Shown one piece after another: positions 11,167 through 23,545 of a DNA stretch of 64,000 nucleotides (position 1 is the first letter of the stretch; each line of letters begins with the position of its first letter). The notes under the pieces are model-generated. The model saw only the letters and a list, made by a program, of their open reading frames with translations, did no database searches and was not told where the DNA came from. The DNA comes from Ctenosaura bakeri (Eukaryota; Chordata; Lepidosauria; Squamata; Iguanidae). The stretch lies in NCBI GenBank assembly GCA_948474755.1, contig CAOLHI010002136.1, forward strand, positions 682,001-746,000, written 5' to 3'. Position numbers and translations under genes: made by a program.

Positions 11167-12071
11167 TGTTACCCTGTTCTCTGGGCATCCTGGGAGGGGC
11201 ACCCAAATAACCTAGCAAAAACACAAGATGGGGAAATTAGCTGGAGCACTCTCTTAAGCTAGCGAGAGGCAGGGTAACTTAGTAGGGATCTTGTAACCCA
11301 GCGTCTACAGGGTCAGGTCAGTCAAGTAGTCAAGACAGTTTTAGAACAGTAAAAATGATATCTTTATTAAAGGACAAACAACAGAAAAAACACCACAAAC
11401 GCACAGCTAACTTAGAAATTAGAAATAAGAGTTTTTTGGGGAAATGGGTGATATGACACCTTTTCTCATAGTCCTGAAGAACTTGAAGATTGCAAGGAAG
11501 AACGTTCAGCGGGGTTCGCTGAGGGGAGCTCATCAGAAAAAGTGGCAGCAAGACAGGATAGAAGTCCAAAGCGACCCAAACTGGACGAGAGGTCTGGACG
11601 GGGCGAGCGAGCGATCCAAGGTGGTCTCGGAATCGGGGAGTTTTTATAGGGTGGACTGTGCCTACAGGCCATGCCATACTTGGTAAGAACAATGCGAGTT
11701 TAGAGTGGGACAAAGCTTTAGGAAAGGTCAAGTTTTACATGATCGGCTTAGTGCAGGTTTGACAATAGCGTAGCCAGTATGCAAATGGCTTGGCATTGTA
11801 AGGGCGTCAGCTCAAGGCCAAACATCTTTGTGTAGAGTTGCGCTTAAGCAATGGGTGTCTGCCAGAGAGGTCCCTGAAGCAACGGAGTGGCGTTAATCTG
11901 CCTGCCTAAGTGGGAGTTGGAATGCCCAGCACTTACCGACCGCGCCTGTGTACGTGCCTGTCCGGTGGCCTCGCAGACACGTGGAGTGGGATGGCAGAGA
12001 AAGGTCAAATGGTTTGATATCAAAAAGAGATATCTAGTGCTATCACCGGGTAGGCCTGAACCATAGTAACA
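11167..12071 (-). mobile_element. Solo LTR of a retrovirus-like element, copy 1
   Basis: A 905-bp segment with TG...CA ends: TGTTACCC at the left and GTAACA at the right on the plus strand. Read on the minus strand it has a TATA box (CTATAAAAAC near 11641-11650) and a polyadenylation hexamer AATAAA (11363-11368), the order expected of U3-R-U5. It shares GAGGCAGGGTAAC and CAGACACGTGGAGT with copy 2. No clear target duplication and no adjoining internal coding region. Confidence 0.8.
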
Positions 12072-12299
12072 CCAGGGAAAGAAAACCTACAAACAAATGA
12101 CACATACTCCCACACACAGAACTCAACAAGGACTGCTCCACAATACAAAACCAAGCAAATCAGTAGGAGACTGAGTGCAGGCAAGTGAAGGTTCCAGAAG
12201 AACACAATCAACTAGCATAAAATAACACAAACCTCACTCTGGCTTGTGTTATGATCTGGCACAACACAGCAATCATAGCCACACCCTGGTCTCTTACCT

Positions 12300-13420
12300 G
12301 GTCTCTTTATAAATTGTCTTTATCCACATGATGAAATTATTCCAAAACTTGGAATAAAAAAATTCCCAGTTCAAATGCTTTCTCCACATATAGAAAAATT
12401 AAGTTTGTCTGTTTGTCATTATGAGTCTAAACATTCTAAAATATCCAAAACACACCTTGTGTTCTCCCATAGTTAATTTTTGTTAAAAATCAAGCTTAGT
12501 CTCTATGTATAAAATATCACAAAATCTTTTTTAATCTCTCAGCCAAAATAGTTGCAAATATTTTATACCTATTATTCAACAAATAAATTGGCATATAGTC
12601 CATAGTCTCAGTCAAATCCTGTCCCTCTTTCAAAATTAAGACCATCATTGCTTCTTTCCAGGACTCTGGGATTTTTTTTAAATCCAAAACTGAGTTCATT
12701 AACTTCTGTAAAGATAAATATAATTATTCTTCAAAAAATTTATAGTAGAAATTCGTTAGTCCATCCAGTCCCAGTGCTTTGCCAACTCAATTTTCTTAAT
12801 AGCCTCAGTAATTTCACTTACTTTTATTAGCACATTCATACATTGTGTTTGAAGATTGAAAATCTCTGGTATCTAAATCTAAAAATCTCTTTACCTAAAT
12901 AATCCTTAGTCTTTTTCAAAAATATGTTGTTTATTGTATAGTTTTGTATAATATTGTTAACATTCTTTTCTTATGTTGTTTCCATCACATATAATCTCTT
13001 TCCTGCTTTGTATCCTTAATATCAGTTTCTTCTATCTTTCTTATATTTCTTTTTATATGCTAACTACCTTCCTGGTTTATCAACACATTTAAAATTCTTC
13101 TGTTTCATAAATCACAATTTTCTCTCAATTTGTCCCCCTGTTATCATTGCTGTCTGTTTCTGTAACATCTTATTTGATTGAGTCTTGCCCATAGGTGACT
13201 TTTTAAGTTCCTCTTCTTTTCTCTTGATCTCATCTAGTTGTAGTTTCTCATGGTGATTCCTATCAATCCCTCCAGTCTATTGTATTAAACAATCCCTCCA
13301 TGAATGCCTTACTGGCACCCAACACAATTCCAATTTCTGTACCCTCTTATAGATTGTCTTTGAAAAAAATTACTCAGTTTTTTCTTACAGTCCTTTACTA
13401 TCACTTCTTCTTGCAGTAAA
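12300..13420 (-). mobile_element. L1 LINE ORF2 fragment (reverse transcriptase part)
   Basis: Minus-strand translation at 12517-12699 gives PESWKEAMMVLILKEGQD and NRYKIFATILAERLKKIL, the N-terminal reverse-transcriptase block of L1 ORF2. Preceding it (12740-12830) is a decayed match to EAIKK...NEFYY. Frameshifts and stops throughout. Ends approximate. Confidence 0.75.
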
Positions 13421-13428
13421 GAGTCATG

Positions 13429-13700
13429 AAGGCCCTTTCCACACCATATCCCATTACAATCCCAGCATTGCTATTTGTCCGATGGTAGCAGGTTAGAAAC
13501 GCTCTCTTCCACAACTTTCCACCTTAAGCAGATGAGTAACATTATTGCCACCAGTGTTCCTTCTGCACTGCAGCATCCTTGGCCATTCCTTGCGCTGACT
13601 TCACCCCACCCCACCGCCCCTGATTGGTTGGGTTTTTTGTTGTTGTTTTTTGGAAGCCATTGTAGCACAGCATTATTGTAATGGCATGACACACTACTAC
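13429..13700. mobile_element. Possible MITE
   Basis: GGCCCTTTCCACAC at the left and imperfectly inverted blocks CCATTACAAT (near 13451) and ATTGTAATGG (near 13676) suggest a short inverted-repeat element. Boundaries and family uncertain. Confidence 0.4.
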
Positions 13701-14171
13701 ACTATTGCACTTTTGTGCTACAAAGCTGAAAAATTATTTTTTTAAAAATAGAAAGTTTTAATTCAAAGGAGAAATTTAAGTAAAACATGGAGAGGTGATA
13801 GATTTCAAAGTTACCATGGGAGTAGTTGAGGGAGGGACAAGCTGGACACATCCACAACCCACCCACTCCTGGATCTAGAAGGACAGGAAGTGCTATCAAA
13901 TGCTATTACCTTACTGCATTGAGCTGGCTGACAGGATTGAAATACTAAAGGAAGCTTTTAATGGACATTTTCTGGAAGTGACATAAGGCGGTTTTGCAAT
14001 GCTTGGGGATCAGGTAGCAGCTGGATAGCAATGACATCATGAGGTGGCACAACTCCTGGACCGGAAACAACCTGCTATTGCAGGATATGACGTTGTATGG
14101 AAATGGTCTTCATCTCCAACAGCCTTTTGGCCCTATCCCTATCAAACTATTTCTACTTCTGTCAGGATAAA

Positions 14172-14938
14172 TGTCATGCCCTGCTTCCAGAACATGGACT
14201 CTGACTCAGAGTCTGAAACAGGTGACTTCCCAGAGGCTGAAACAGGGTGTGGGTCAGGACCTGCTGAACAGGAAGAGGTTAGAGTGCCACAAACAGAATA
14301 GGGGAAAGTGCCAGCTCCAGCAGAGTCCTGCCCCTTCAGACACAGAAGATAACTTAACAGTACCTACCTTTGCTGAGCACAGACAACAAAGAGAGAGCCT
14401 ATGCTGATCCCAGAGAATATATAACCAGCAACAATTAATGAGGCAACAGCTGCGTTAGGTGGCTGGCCTATATAGCTGCCTCGCTTCCCCTCCAGAAGTT
14501 GTCAAAGCTTATCTGACTTCTCTGTTTGCTTTGCTGATTCTGTGCTGGACTCTGACTTTGGATTTGCTGCCTTTGAACACTTGTTGGACTTTATTTTAAT
14601 CTTATGCTTACTGAATGAAAGTACGTAATGAGCTGAGAGATATTCAGTTTGTTTTGTTTGAATTATCAGCTATGCTGCCAGGACTGAGATAGGACACTAA
14701 AAAATTTATGGGTTGCTGATCCTTTCTCTCTGTATTGTTTTGACACTCAGAGGGAGGAGCATGTGATTTAGAGAGTATTGAGAAGCAAAGTTTATTGCCT
14801 GAGGCAGAATATGATTCTTCTCATCCATTTGCATTTAACTGTAGTCTTTTTTAGTTTGTTTCATAATAAATAGTTGTTATCGACAATTGTAACAGAGAAG
14901 TTATCATGTAAATCTCCAAACCATACAACCGTTGTCAC
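14172..14938 (+). mobile_element. LTR-like segment
   Basis: Starts TGTCATGCCC and can be ended at TTGTCACA. It contains a TATA-like CCTATATAGC at about 14467 and an AATAAA at about 14866, the right order for a plus-strand LTR. No target duplication and no internal coding region beside it, so this is tentative. Confidence 0.4.
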
Positions 14939-16318
14939 AACCAGCCTGTGATGTTTTTCCATAGAGATCCATGTTGTGAGGAATATATATTGGACCATTT
15001 TTATTTTATAATGCAAAAAAAAAGATGCATTTTTTTATTGAACATATCATGGCTTGGAGCATTTCTCACCACTGTAGCTCTTTTTATCAGTTTTTGCATT
15101 GATGCAAGACTACAGAGCCTGTTTCTCCACTGTTCAATTGAACTTTTAAAATACTTTTCCCAGATCAAGAGCAATGTGCCTGTCTTTTAGGTGATACATT
15201 CTGCTTTTCAAAAGATTTCTAACCACAACTGTCACACCACATAAGACTGGCACCACATATGCATGTAACTTCTCAGTGCCCAACTGGGTTGATAGGATCA
15301 TTTATATAATTCAACTCTAGAGCAGTTAAACACTAGTGGCAGAATTCAAAGATACCAACTTCATGGATTCATTGTTCCATATGGAGTTCAAAGTTATTTG
15401 ATCTATAACAATACTAAGATCTTTATCCTAAGTATTCTGAATTCCTTCTCCACTATCATACTAGGGCCAAAACTCTGAATCATGAAACATAGTAATAATG
15501 ACAGAGCTCCATCATTGTAGGTGCTTCTGATGATGCTAACCATCCAAATCCCACTTCTGAAGCCAGGCAGCACCCCAGCCAAAGGGTTTCTGAGGCACTG
15601 CAGATCATGGAACTCAGAAGTGATAACTCTAGTGCTCACCTGGTCACAGGGCACATTGAAATGACCAGTTGGAGAAACTTCAGGGAATCCTAGTGCAGCT
15701 GCTTGTCTCAAGGTCCCCCAGAAACAGGAGAACACTGGAATAATCATTTCCCAGTGCTATAATCTGTAGACCCTCAGAAAACCTTTTAGTGGAACACTGA
15801 CTTAATAGTTAAGTTTTAGGAGTCACGTTCAATCATAAATGGTTGTAGACATGAATCCCAAAAGTCCAGTTTAAAATCTCATAAATATTAAACAGGATGT
15901 CAATCATAATGTCTGATAAGATACTATATATTATAGAAGCTGAACCTTTAAGATTAGATTGTGACTGAAACATTGAAATCCTTTCAAAATCCTTTAATCT
16001 ATGCAAATTAATTTTTCCTATTACTAAAACTGTGACTATTTTAATTTGTTGCAAAATAACAGGTGACATTTTAGAGGCACTTTTGAAGAATTACAGCAAT
16101 AGCTTCCTTCTAGTCCTTTTCTACAGAAGCTAATGGTAGAATTGAGTTTTATATATATGTTTTTTTGTTATGATTGTCATATAAAAACAGAAAGAGACAT
16201 TACTGGAAAGCAACTCCATTTCTTTTTAAGTGGAAGGAGCCCTTGAGTTGGTTTAATATATCATGTGCTGACCCATTTACTCAGGCACTGACTAATTGTG
16301 TCATCTTGTCATCTGTAA
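14939..16318. other. No gene recognised
   Basis: A 114-codon open frame at 15403-15747 (minus) has no family I recognise and no splice or codon evidence. Otherwise featureless. Confidence 0.45.
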
Positions 16319-16717
16319 GGCCCTTTTTGAATGGCATTTCCGAAGCGAAAGGCCCCATGAGTGTCACGTAAATGTGAGGAGCAGTCCACACAACGCAAGG
16401 GTCTAACGCAGACCGTGCATTCATTTTTTCATTTTCGGCTTAAAGCCGAAAATGCTGCACAGTTGTGCATCGCTCCGGGACCCCACACACACTTACCTGG
16501 CATGCAGAGCCTCAGGAGCCGGACCGGTCACACTTCCTGTGCACTGCAGGCTGGGAAAGGTCCCAGGCTGCACTGCGAAAGGAAGAGGTGGGGGGCTCAC
16601 GCAACCAGGAAGCAGCTGTGGAACAGAAGCAGCAGGGATGCGAGACCCTTCCTCCCGAGGCTTCTCACACTAGCCTCGCACCCCAACACCACAAAAGGGT
16701 AAGGTGTGAAAAGGGCC
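16319..16717. mobile_element. GC-rich MITE, copy 3 (inverted)
   Basis: Opposite orientation to copies 1 and 2. Termini GGCCCTTTTTGAATGGCAT and GTGAAAAGGGCC. Flanked on both sides by TAA (16316-16318 and 16718-16720), a likely 3-bp target duplication. The interior has the best-kept palindrome of the family, CATTTTCGGCTTAAAGCCG followed by AAAATG. Confidence 0.82.
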
Positions 16718-18268
16718 TAAGAATTTATAGAGGCATGTGTGAAGAATATCCAGAATCTCTATTATAATTGCTATTTGCTTTGGCAAGTCAGAAATTTAGT
16801 GGAGAAAAGACAAAGCATTACTGATGGGACATTTCAGGTGAACCAAGAAAGAACAAGGGGCAAAGCCAAAGTACCCTAGCATGTCCTCGCATGTCTCATG
16901 AAACAGAATGTCACAAATACAGAAAATGTGACTCATTGGAACTCTCTCACACAATCACTGGGATGACAATTGCTTGAAGATTGAAGTGCATGGAGGAAGT
17001 ATCATGTAGCAAAGCTATAATCATGCAGATTGTCCTGGAAGTTTTCACTATGCCACAGTGACAGGCCCTGTATCAACACACGGATGCCCAGGGCATCTAC
17101 TGGTGCCCACTAGTATAGATACCTTCCCATGAGGCTCCCATACTAGACAGATGTGTCTGCAAGACCACATTTATTTGGCTCACAATGCCAGTCAGTACTG
17201 GCCTCTGATATCATGGAAGCCTCTGATATCATGGAAGAGGAGTTGAACTTAAGCATGTAGTCCTCTGAACAAGCTTCTTTGTTTGTTTGTTTGTTTGGCT
17301 AAAGAAAGTGGGCAAAGAAAATACATGAAAAATTAGCTTGAACCCTTTTCAAGGAACAATGAATAGTGAGAACAGGGAATGAAGATTGGGTTCAAATAAA
17401 TTCCTTTCTTTTGTCATTTAGCTATGAACATTTAGGTAAGGTTACAGATTAATGAACCATTCAAAGTACTATTAACCATCTCAGTCAAGCTGGTAAACTT
17501 TACTCTCTCTGTAGCCTTGTTTGAAATGTTGTGACTGAAATGTTTTTCTAATCATGTATTAAGGAGGAGACCTTGTAAGACTCTGAACAGTGAAAGGCCA
17601 ACTGGCTCTCACTTACATCATGAGTAAGTTTCCAGAGCAAGATTCATCTTGCAATTATTTCTTTAGTCAAGGCTGATTGCCCCAGAGGCCCCAGAGTGTG
17701 CTCTCCAGATGCAAATGACATTGAGAGCACTACTGGTGAGGTTTCACCTCGAAATGCACTTTTTCATGCCATGAAAAACATAGAGGAAAGCCAAGGTGGA
17801 TATTTTTCAAAATACTTTGAACAGGAAAATGGCTTAGCTCTAGGGAGGGAGAAACCCAGTTAAAGTGTTTCCAAGTCATAGCAGAAAACAAAATCTAGCA
17901 ATCCAACTTGCAACATATTTTATTGCAAGAAATAGCACATGCTATAAGCTTGGGGTTTATGATTTGCTGGGGGGAATCTATGATGCTAGATAATAAAAAT
18001 GTAGCTATTCTAATATGTTTTATCCTCTGGACTGATACGCAGGTTTAAAGATTCCATATTTCAAAATCAAATAATGGTAAACATTAATATGACATTATTT
18101 GTACACTATAGTTTGTTTCTCAATTTTCGACTTATTGATTGCTCTCCCTTCTTCAACTGAAAGAATAGAGCAGTGCCAGTAATTTAAGGCGGAACTACCC
18201 TACTGTTGCTGCTTTTAAGGGAAAACAGTTTGGGGTGTAGCAATTAGGAATAGAGAAGCAGTAGAAGT
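16718..18268. other. No gene; two small repeats
   Basis: Contains an 18-bp perfect tandem duplication (GCCTCTGATATCATGGAA, 17201-17236) and a short (TTTG)n run near 17277-17298. No gene seen. Confidence 0.55.
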
Positions 18269-19174
18269 TGCTACCCTGATTTCTGGGGTCCCGGGAGGGA
18301 CACCTAAGTACACTCCAAATATTACTAAGTTGGGGGAATTAGCAAGGAGCACAAGCTAGCAATACAAGAGGCAGGGTAACGTAGCGAGATCTTTAACCCT
18401 ATGTTTACGGGGCCGGGCCGCAACAAGAACTAGGCAAGTTGTTCAAGTAAAAGATTTTATTAAACTTTCCTTAATCAAGCAAATAATGACACATGCACTC
18501 ACGCGCTCATCCAAGAACTATAGAAGCAGAAAGTGAGGAAAATTGATAGGGGCTTTCAGAGGGTTTCTGGGGTGATACTCCACCTGATCCTGCAGTCTGG
18601 TAAAAGAGAAGATAGAGATCAAGGCTTGGGTTCGTGGTTTCCCAGCACGTGGAGGCTGAGGGGAGGCTCGCTGAACAGAGCGGCAGCAGTTCAGGATGCA
18701 AGGCACGAGCGTTCCAACAAGGAGCTCAAACTTGGGATTTTTATAGGGAAGATTGTATCTGGAGGCTAGCCCTCTCCAGAGGAGAACAATAGGGAATTTG
18801 GTGGAGACAAAGCCTCTGAAAGCTCAAAATTAGAATTGATGAGATTTAGCCAGCACTGCCAATTGTTAGAACAGTATGTAGATGAGGAGCACTTAGCGTT
18901 TGTATAGAGCAAGCAGTTCAGGGCTGAGAGCTCTTGCATTAGCTTAATGATCGGCTGTGTCTGGGGGGCACTACTGGCTGTGCGGCAAATGGTTGTTTAC
19001 TGGCCTAGACCTAGCGTTCATAATTAAGGCCATGCGGCCGTGCCTGCCTACACTGGCTTTCTGTGACCCTTTCAGACACGTGGAGTTCATCTTATGGAGT
19101 GCCACGTGGAAATATTAACCATAAATAATACGAAATTGTAGACCTCGGGCTTGGGACAGATAACAGCAGTAACA
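18269..19174 (-). mobile_element. Solo LTR of a retrovirus-like element, copy 2
   Basis: A 906-bp segment with TGCTACCC...GTAACA ends, flanked by a perfect 4-bp target duplication AAGT (18265-18268 and 19175-19178), so it is a complete solo LTR. On the minus strand it has a TATA box (CTATAAAAATCCC near 18738-18746) and AATAAA (18456-18461). Layout and length match copy 1 although the two are clearly diverged. A 4-bp duplication fits gammaretrovirus-like (class I) or gypsy-like elements. Confidence 0.87.
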
Positions 19175-19178
19175 AAGT

Positions 19179-21150
19179 CCTGTTCAGTTTATCCTCATGT
19201 CACATTTCATGTAAAACTCTGTCTCTTCAAATTGCTTTTTACTAATGGAAGAGACAGTGAAGTTTAGTCACAAGCAATTCCCTGTAACACAACAGTTCCA
19301 ACATCCGACCAAAACAATATTTTACTGCTACTTCTCTGAAGTTTGAAGCATACTCCAAGAAAATAGCTTTCCATTCTACTTTGCAATTGCAAGCCCTATT
19401 ATATTTTTCTTATTTTTATAGATGAATGGTGAGATCTAACAGCAGAAATTCCATAGCTTACTTAGAACAAATTTGCAATGCTCAGCAAAAGTTTGAAATT
19501 TCAAAGAACTTGACAAGAGGATCTTTTCTAATTTTTGAAAAGTTTTTGAAGGAAAGTCTAGGTAATGGGTGAAATCTATAAGTTCTCAGATAAATGGGAG
19601 ATCTATTATTCAATTCTAACAAGATATAACTTGAACTCAGTGTAATCAATTACATTCAAAGGGTATCCCAATACTTCAATATGTTCAGCAGATGTACATA
19701 TTAATTTGCTACTTTTATTCATTATATTTCTCCACAAACATTTCTTCTTTTCAGTGGGCAAATGGCTTGTCTAAAACCCATACAACATTAGAAGTACTAT
19801 TGGCTTTCTAGAAACCACAATCTAGAAAGTTACAGTGGCTCTCAACTGTAGTTTTCTAGATATTGGACAACAATCTCTATCTTTGCTGGATGCACTGGCC
19901 ATGCTGATTGGAGAAGATGGAGAATCCAACACATTTTCCCATCAAGTTTGGGAAAGTTGATACATTTCATCTTCACAGGCAAATTGAATAAAATTACTTT
20001 TTATATCTACATACTATTGAAAACATTTTCGTAGTCAATGAACTTTCCAAAATGTTTTAACCAATCTTAATTAGGGTAGTTGAACCAAACCTCATCAGCA
20101 TTCTCGCCACCCCTCAAAAAAAAAGGAGAGAGGCAGGTTCTAATCTGGAAATCCTGAGTGTAGAGCACCACCAGGAATGGGGAAGAAGGTAACCAGGCTT
20201 TGTATGGTTTACCACGAAATAACTAATTCTGTGATCGGGGTTACGAGTCTTTTCCTGTATGTGGACTCATGAAGACAACCAATAGAGTACCAAGGAATCT
20301 AGCAACATGGGTCAATATTAATACCTAGAGACTTGCCAGTATAACAAGTATGAAAAGTGGCATCTCCTGGCACTCTCCCCCACCTCTTCCTTCCACAGAT
20401 CCGGTATGTTAAAAGCCTTGCTGTGTCAGCACCAACTACTTCCATCATGGGGCCACCTGAAGAAACATGTTTCACCCTTTTGAATGGAAACCCTGCCACT
20501 ATGCTTCCCTGTAAGCTGCTTGTATGCTACATGGTCTACATTAATTAAATAGTTTCTGATAGATATAATTGTATAAGGACAAAAGAAAGCCTATTAAGGA
20601 TTGCCAAATTTTGCAACAGTAATTCTACTATCATGTTATATTATCCTAACATGTAAAATGCATACTGCTAATAAGTTACTATAATCACAGTTTTTCTGTG
20701 TTCCATGGCCAAATGTGTGGTTTTGTTTTCATAGCTGTATCAGCATCAATATAATGCAGTATTTTGCCACCTAGTGGCCATTGCAGAAAGTCTGTTTAGA
20801 TATTTTTAAGGAGCACTGTCTTTATGCCTCAGAAAAGAAACATGTGTCATGATCCAGCCAATCTGTGGACTTAAAAAATTCATATATTTCTATGGAAGAA
20901 TTAAACGTGTGCATATGTCCTCTTTCATTCACAAGATAATGAGACTTAGAAATGACTAGAGATGACTAACCTTGGTTGAATCATACCCACAATAGTTATT
21001 GCCAATGAGTGAAATTAAATGTTAGCATAATTATTAAAAAAAAAAAACAACCTTCTGAACTATTAGATTTCTATTATCCTTCTGTATACATCATTTGAAT
21101 TGAATTGAATCTATGCCTGGAAAGGCATAATTATGAACACTTTGCTCTCA
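19179..21150. other. No gene recognised
   Basis: AT-rich intergenic sequence. No supported feature. Confidence 0.45.
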
Positions 21151-23545
21151 AATCATAGAATCATAGAAATGTAGAGTTGGAAGAGACCACACAGGCCATC
21201 TAGTCCAACCCCCTGCCATGCAGAAACACCCTCAAAGCACTTCCGACGGATGACCATCAAGCATCTGCTTAAAAACCTCCAAGGAAGGAGACTCCACTAC
21301 ACTCCGAGGCAGCATATTCCACTGCCGGACAGCCCTTACCGTCAGCTGCAGGAATCTCCTTTCCTGCAGCTTGAATCCATTGCTCCTTGTCCTGGTCTCT
21401 GGAGCAGCAGAAAACAAGCCCTCTCCCTCCTCTACGTAGCATCCCTTCAAATATTTAAACATGGCTATCATGTCCCCTCTTAACCTTCTCTTCTGCAGAC
21501 TAAACATACCCAGCTCTCTAAGTCTATCCTCATAGGGCATGGCTTCCAGGCCTCTCACCATTTTGGTCGCCCTCCTCTGGACTTGCTCCAGCTTGACCAT
21601 GTCCTTCTTGAATTGAGGTGCCCAGAACTGGACGTAGTATTCAAGATGAGGTCTAACCAAAGCAGAGTAGAGTGGTACCAGTACCTCCCTCGATCTAGAC
21701 ACCATACTCCTATTGATGCAGCCGAGAATTGCATTGGCTTTCTTGGCTGCCGCATCACACTGCTGACTCATGTTCAGCTTGTGGTCTATGAAGACGCCTA
21801 GATCCCTTTCACACGTGGTCTATGAAGACTCCTAGATCCCTTTCACACGTACTGCTATCCAGCCATGTATCCCCCATCCTATATTTCTTTATTCCATTTT
21901 TTCTACCTAAGTGTAGGACCTTACACCTCTCTCTGTTGAATTTCATTTTGTTAGCCTTGGCCCAGCTCTCCAATCTATCCAGGTCATTTTGAATTTTGAT
22001 CCTGTCCTCTGGCGTATTAGCAACCCCTCCCAATTTGGTGTCATCTGCAAATTTGATGAGCATGCCCTCTATTCCTTCAAGTTGTTGATAAAAATATTGA
22101 ACAGCACTGGGCCCAGGACAGAACCCTGTGGCACCCCACTAGTCACTTCTCTCCAGGTTGAAAAGCAGCCACTCGTGATCACCCTTTGGGTTCGGTCAGT
22201 CAACCAATTACAAATCCGACTAACAGTAGCCCTGTCCAGCCCACATTTTACCAGCTTCGTTGCAAGAATGTCATGGGGAACTTTGTCAAAGGCCTTACTG
22301 AAATCGAGATATGCTACATCCACAGCATTCCCTTCATCTATCAAGCTAGTAACTCTATCATAAAAAGAAATAAGATTAGCCTGGCATGACTTATTTTTGA
22401 GAAATCCATGTTGACTTCTCATGATTACCGCGTTGCTTTCTAGGTGATTAGAAACTGACTGCTTAATGATCTGCTCCAGGATCTTTCCAGGCACTGATGT
22501 CAGGCTGACTGGGTGATAATTATTTGGGTCCTCTTTTTTCCCTTCTTGAAGATGGGGACAACATTCGCTCTCTTCCAGTCTGCTGGAACAACTTCTGTCC
22601 TCCAAGATTTCTCAAAGATTATAGCAAGCGGTTCCGAAATGACCTCTGCCAGCTCTTTTAATATCTTAGGATGCAATTCATCTGGCCCTGGAGACTAGAA
22701 TTCATCCAGTGTGGCCAGGTATTCCTGTACCACCTCTCTACCTATTATATGCCTCATTTCTCTTGCTCCCTCACCTGCTCCCCAACCACCAGGTTGAGTG
22801 CTTGTATCCTTCTGGGAAAAACTGAGGCAAAGAAGGTGTTATGTAGTTCTGCCTTTTCTCTTCCCCCTGTGAGTAATTCGCCATCTTCTCTGCGCAGCGA
22901 CACTATCGTCTCCTTCTTTTTCCTTTTGCTGCGGACATATTTAAAAAAGCCCTTTTTATTGTTTTTAATGTCTCTGGACAGCCTAAGTTCGTTCTGTGCT
23001 TTAGCCTTTCTGACCTCCTCCCTACATCTCCTGGCTACTTGCTTAAATTCTTCTTTGGTGGTTTCCCCCTTCTTCCATTTCCTGTACATGTTTCTCTTAA
23101 CACTTAGCTCAGCTGAGAGTTCTTTAGTCAACCATTCTGGTTTCTTCAGATGCCTTCCATTTTTTCTCCTTATTGGCACAGTTTTAGACTGTGCCTTCAG
23201 TATCTCCTTTTTAAGGAACTCCCATGCCTCCTGAACTCCTTTCCCTTTTACTATTCTTGACCACGGAATTCCGGCCAGCAGCTCCCTAAGTTTACAGAAG
23301 TCCGCTTTTTTAAAATCTAAGATGAGTGTCTGGCTACACTTATCTTCTCCTTCCCACTGAATGCCAAATTCCAATAGGGTATGGTCACTCCCCCCTAGAG
23401 ATCCAACCACTTCTACCTCATTAACAAGGTCATCCCTGTTGGTCAGGATCAGATCTAGAATATTTGATCCCCTTGTGGCCTCTTCCACCTTCTGGACCAT
23501 GAAGTTGTCTGCAAGACAAGCAAGAAACTTGCTGGACCTAAATAA
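21151..23545 (-). mobile_element. CR1 LINE, 5'-truncated, with endonuclease end and reverse transcriptase
   Basis: On the minus strand it runs from the end of the endonuclease domain (SNILDLILTN, GGSDHTLLEF near 23350-23450), through a basic linker, to reverse transcriptase. RT blocks seen include [42 protein letters not shown] and the catalytic motif FADD (about 22050), then the C-terminal region [15 protein letters not shown]. The 3' end has the CR1-type repeat ATTCTATGATT (21151-21167). Several frame breaks, one caused by a 34-bp tandem duplication at 21781-21848. Not functional as it stands. Confidence 0.95.

Noticed and set aside
12300..13420. Internal pol region of the neighbouring LTR element
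   Set aside because: The translated motifs are L1 ORF2 type, not retroviral or gypsy.
15403..15747. 114-codon minus-strand open frame
   Set aside because: No known domain and no splicing or codon-use support.
11167..19174. A single provirus with two LTRs and a 6.2-kb interior
   Set aside because: The second LTR has its own 4-bp duplication on both sides, the interior holds an L1 fragment, a MITE and an LTR-like segment rather than gag-pol-env, and the two LTRs are strongly diverged.
21232..23500. Host protein genes of 178-248 codons on the minus strand
   Set aside because: They are CR1 endonuclease/linker and reverse transcriptase segments, with frameshifts.
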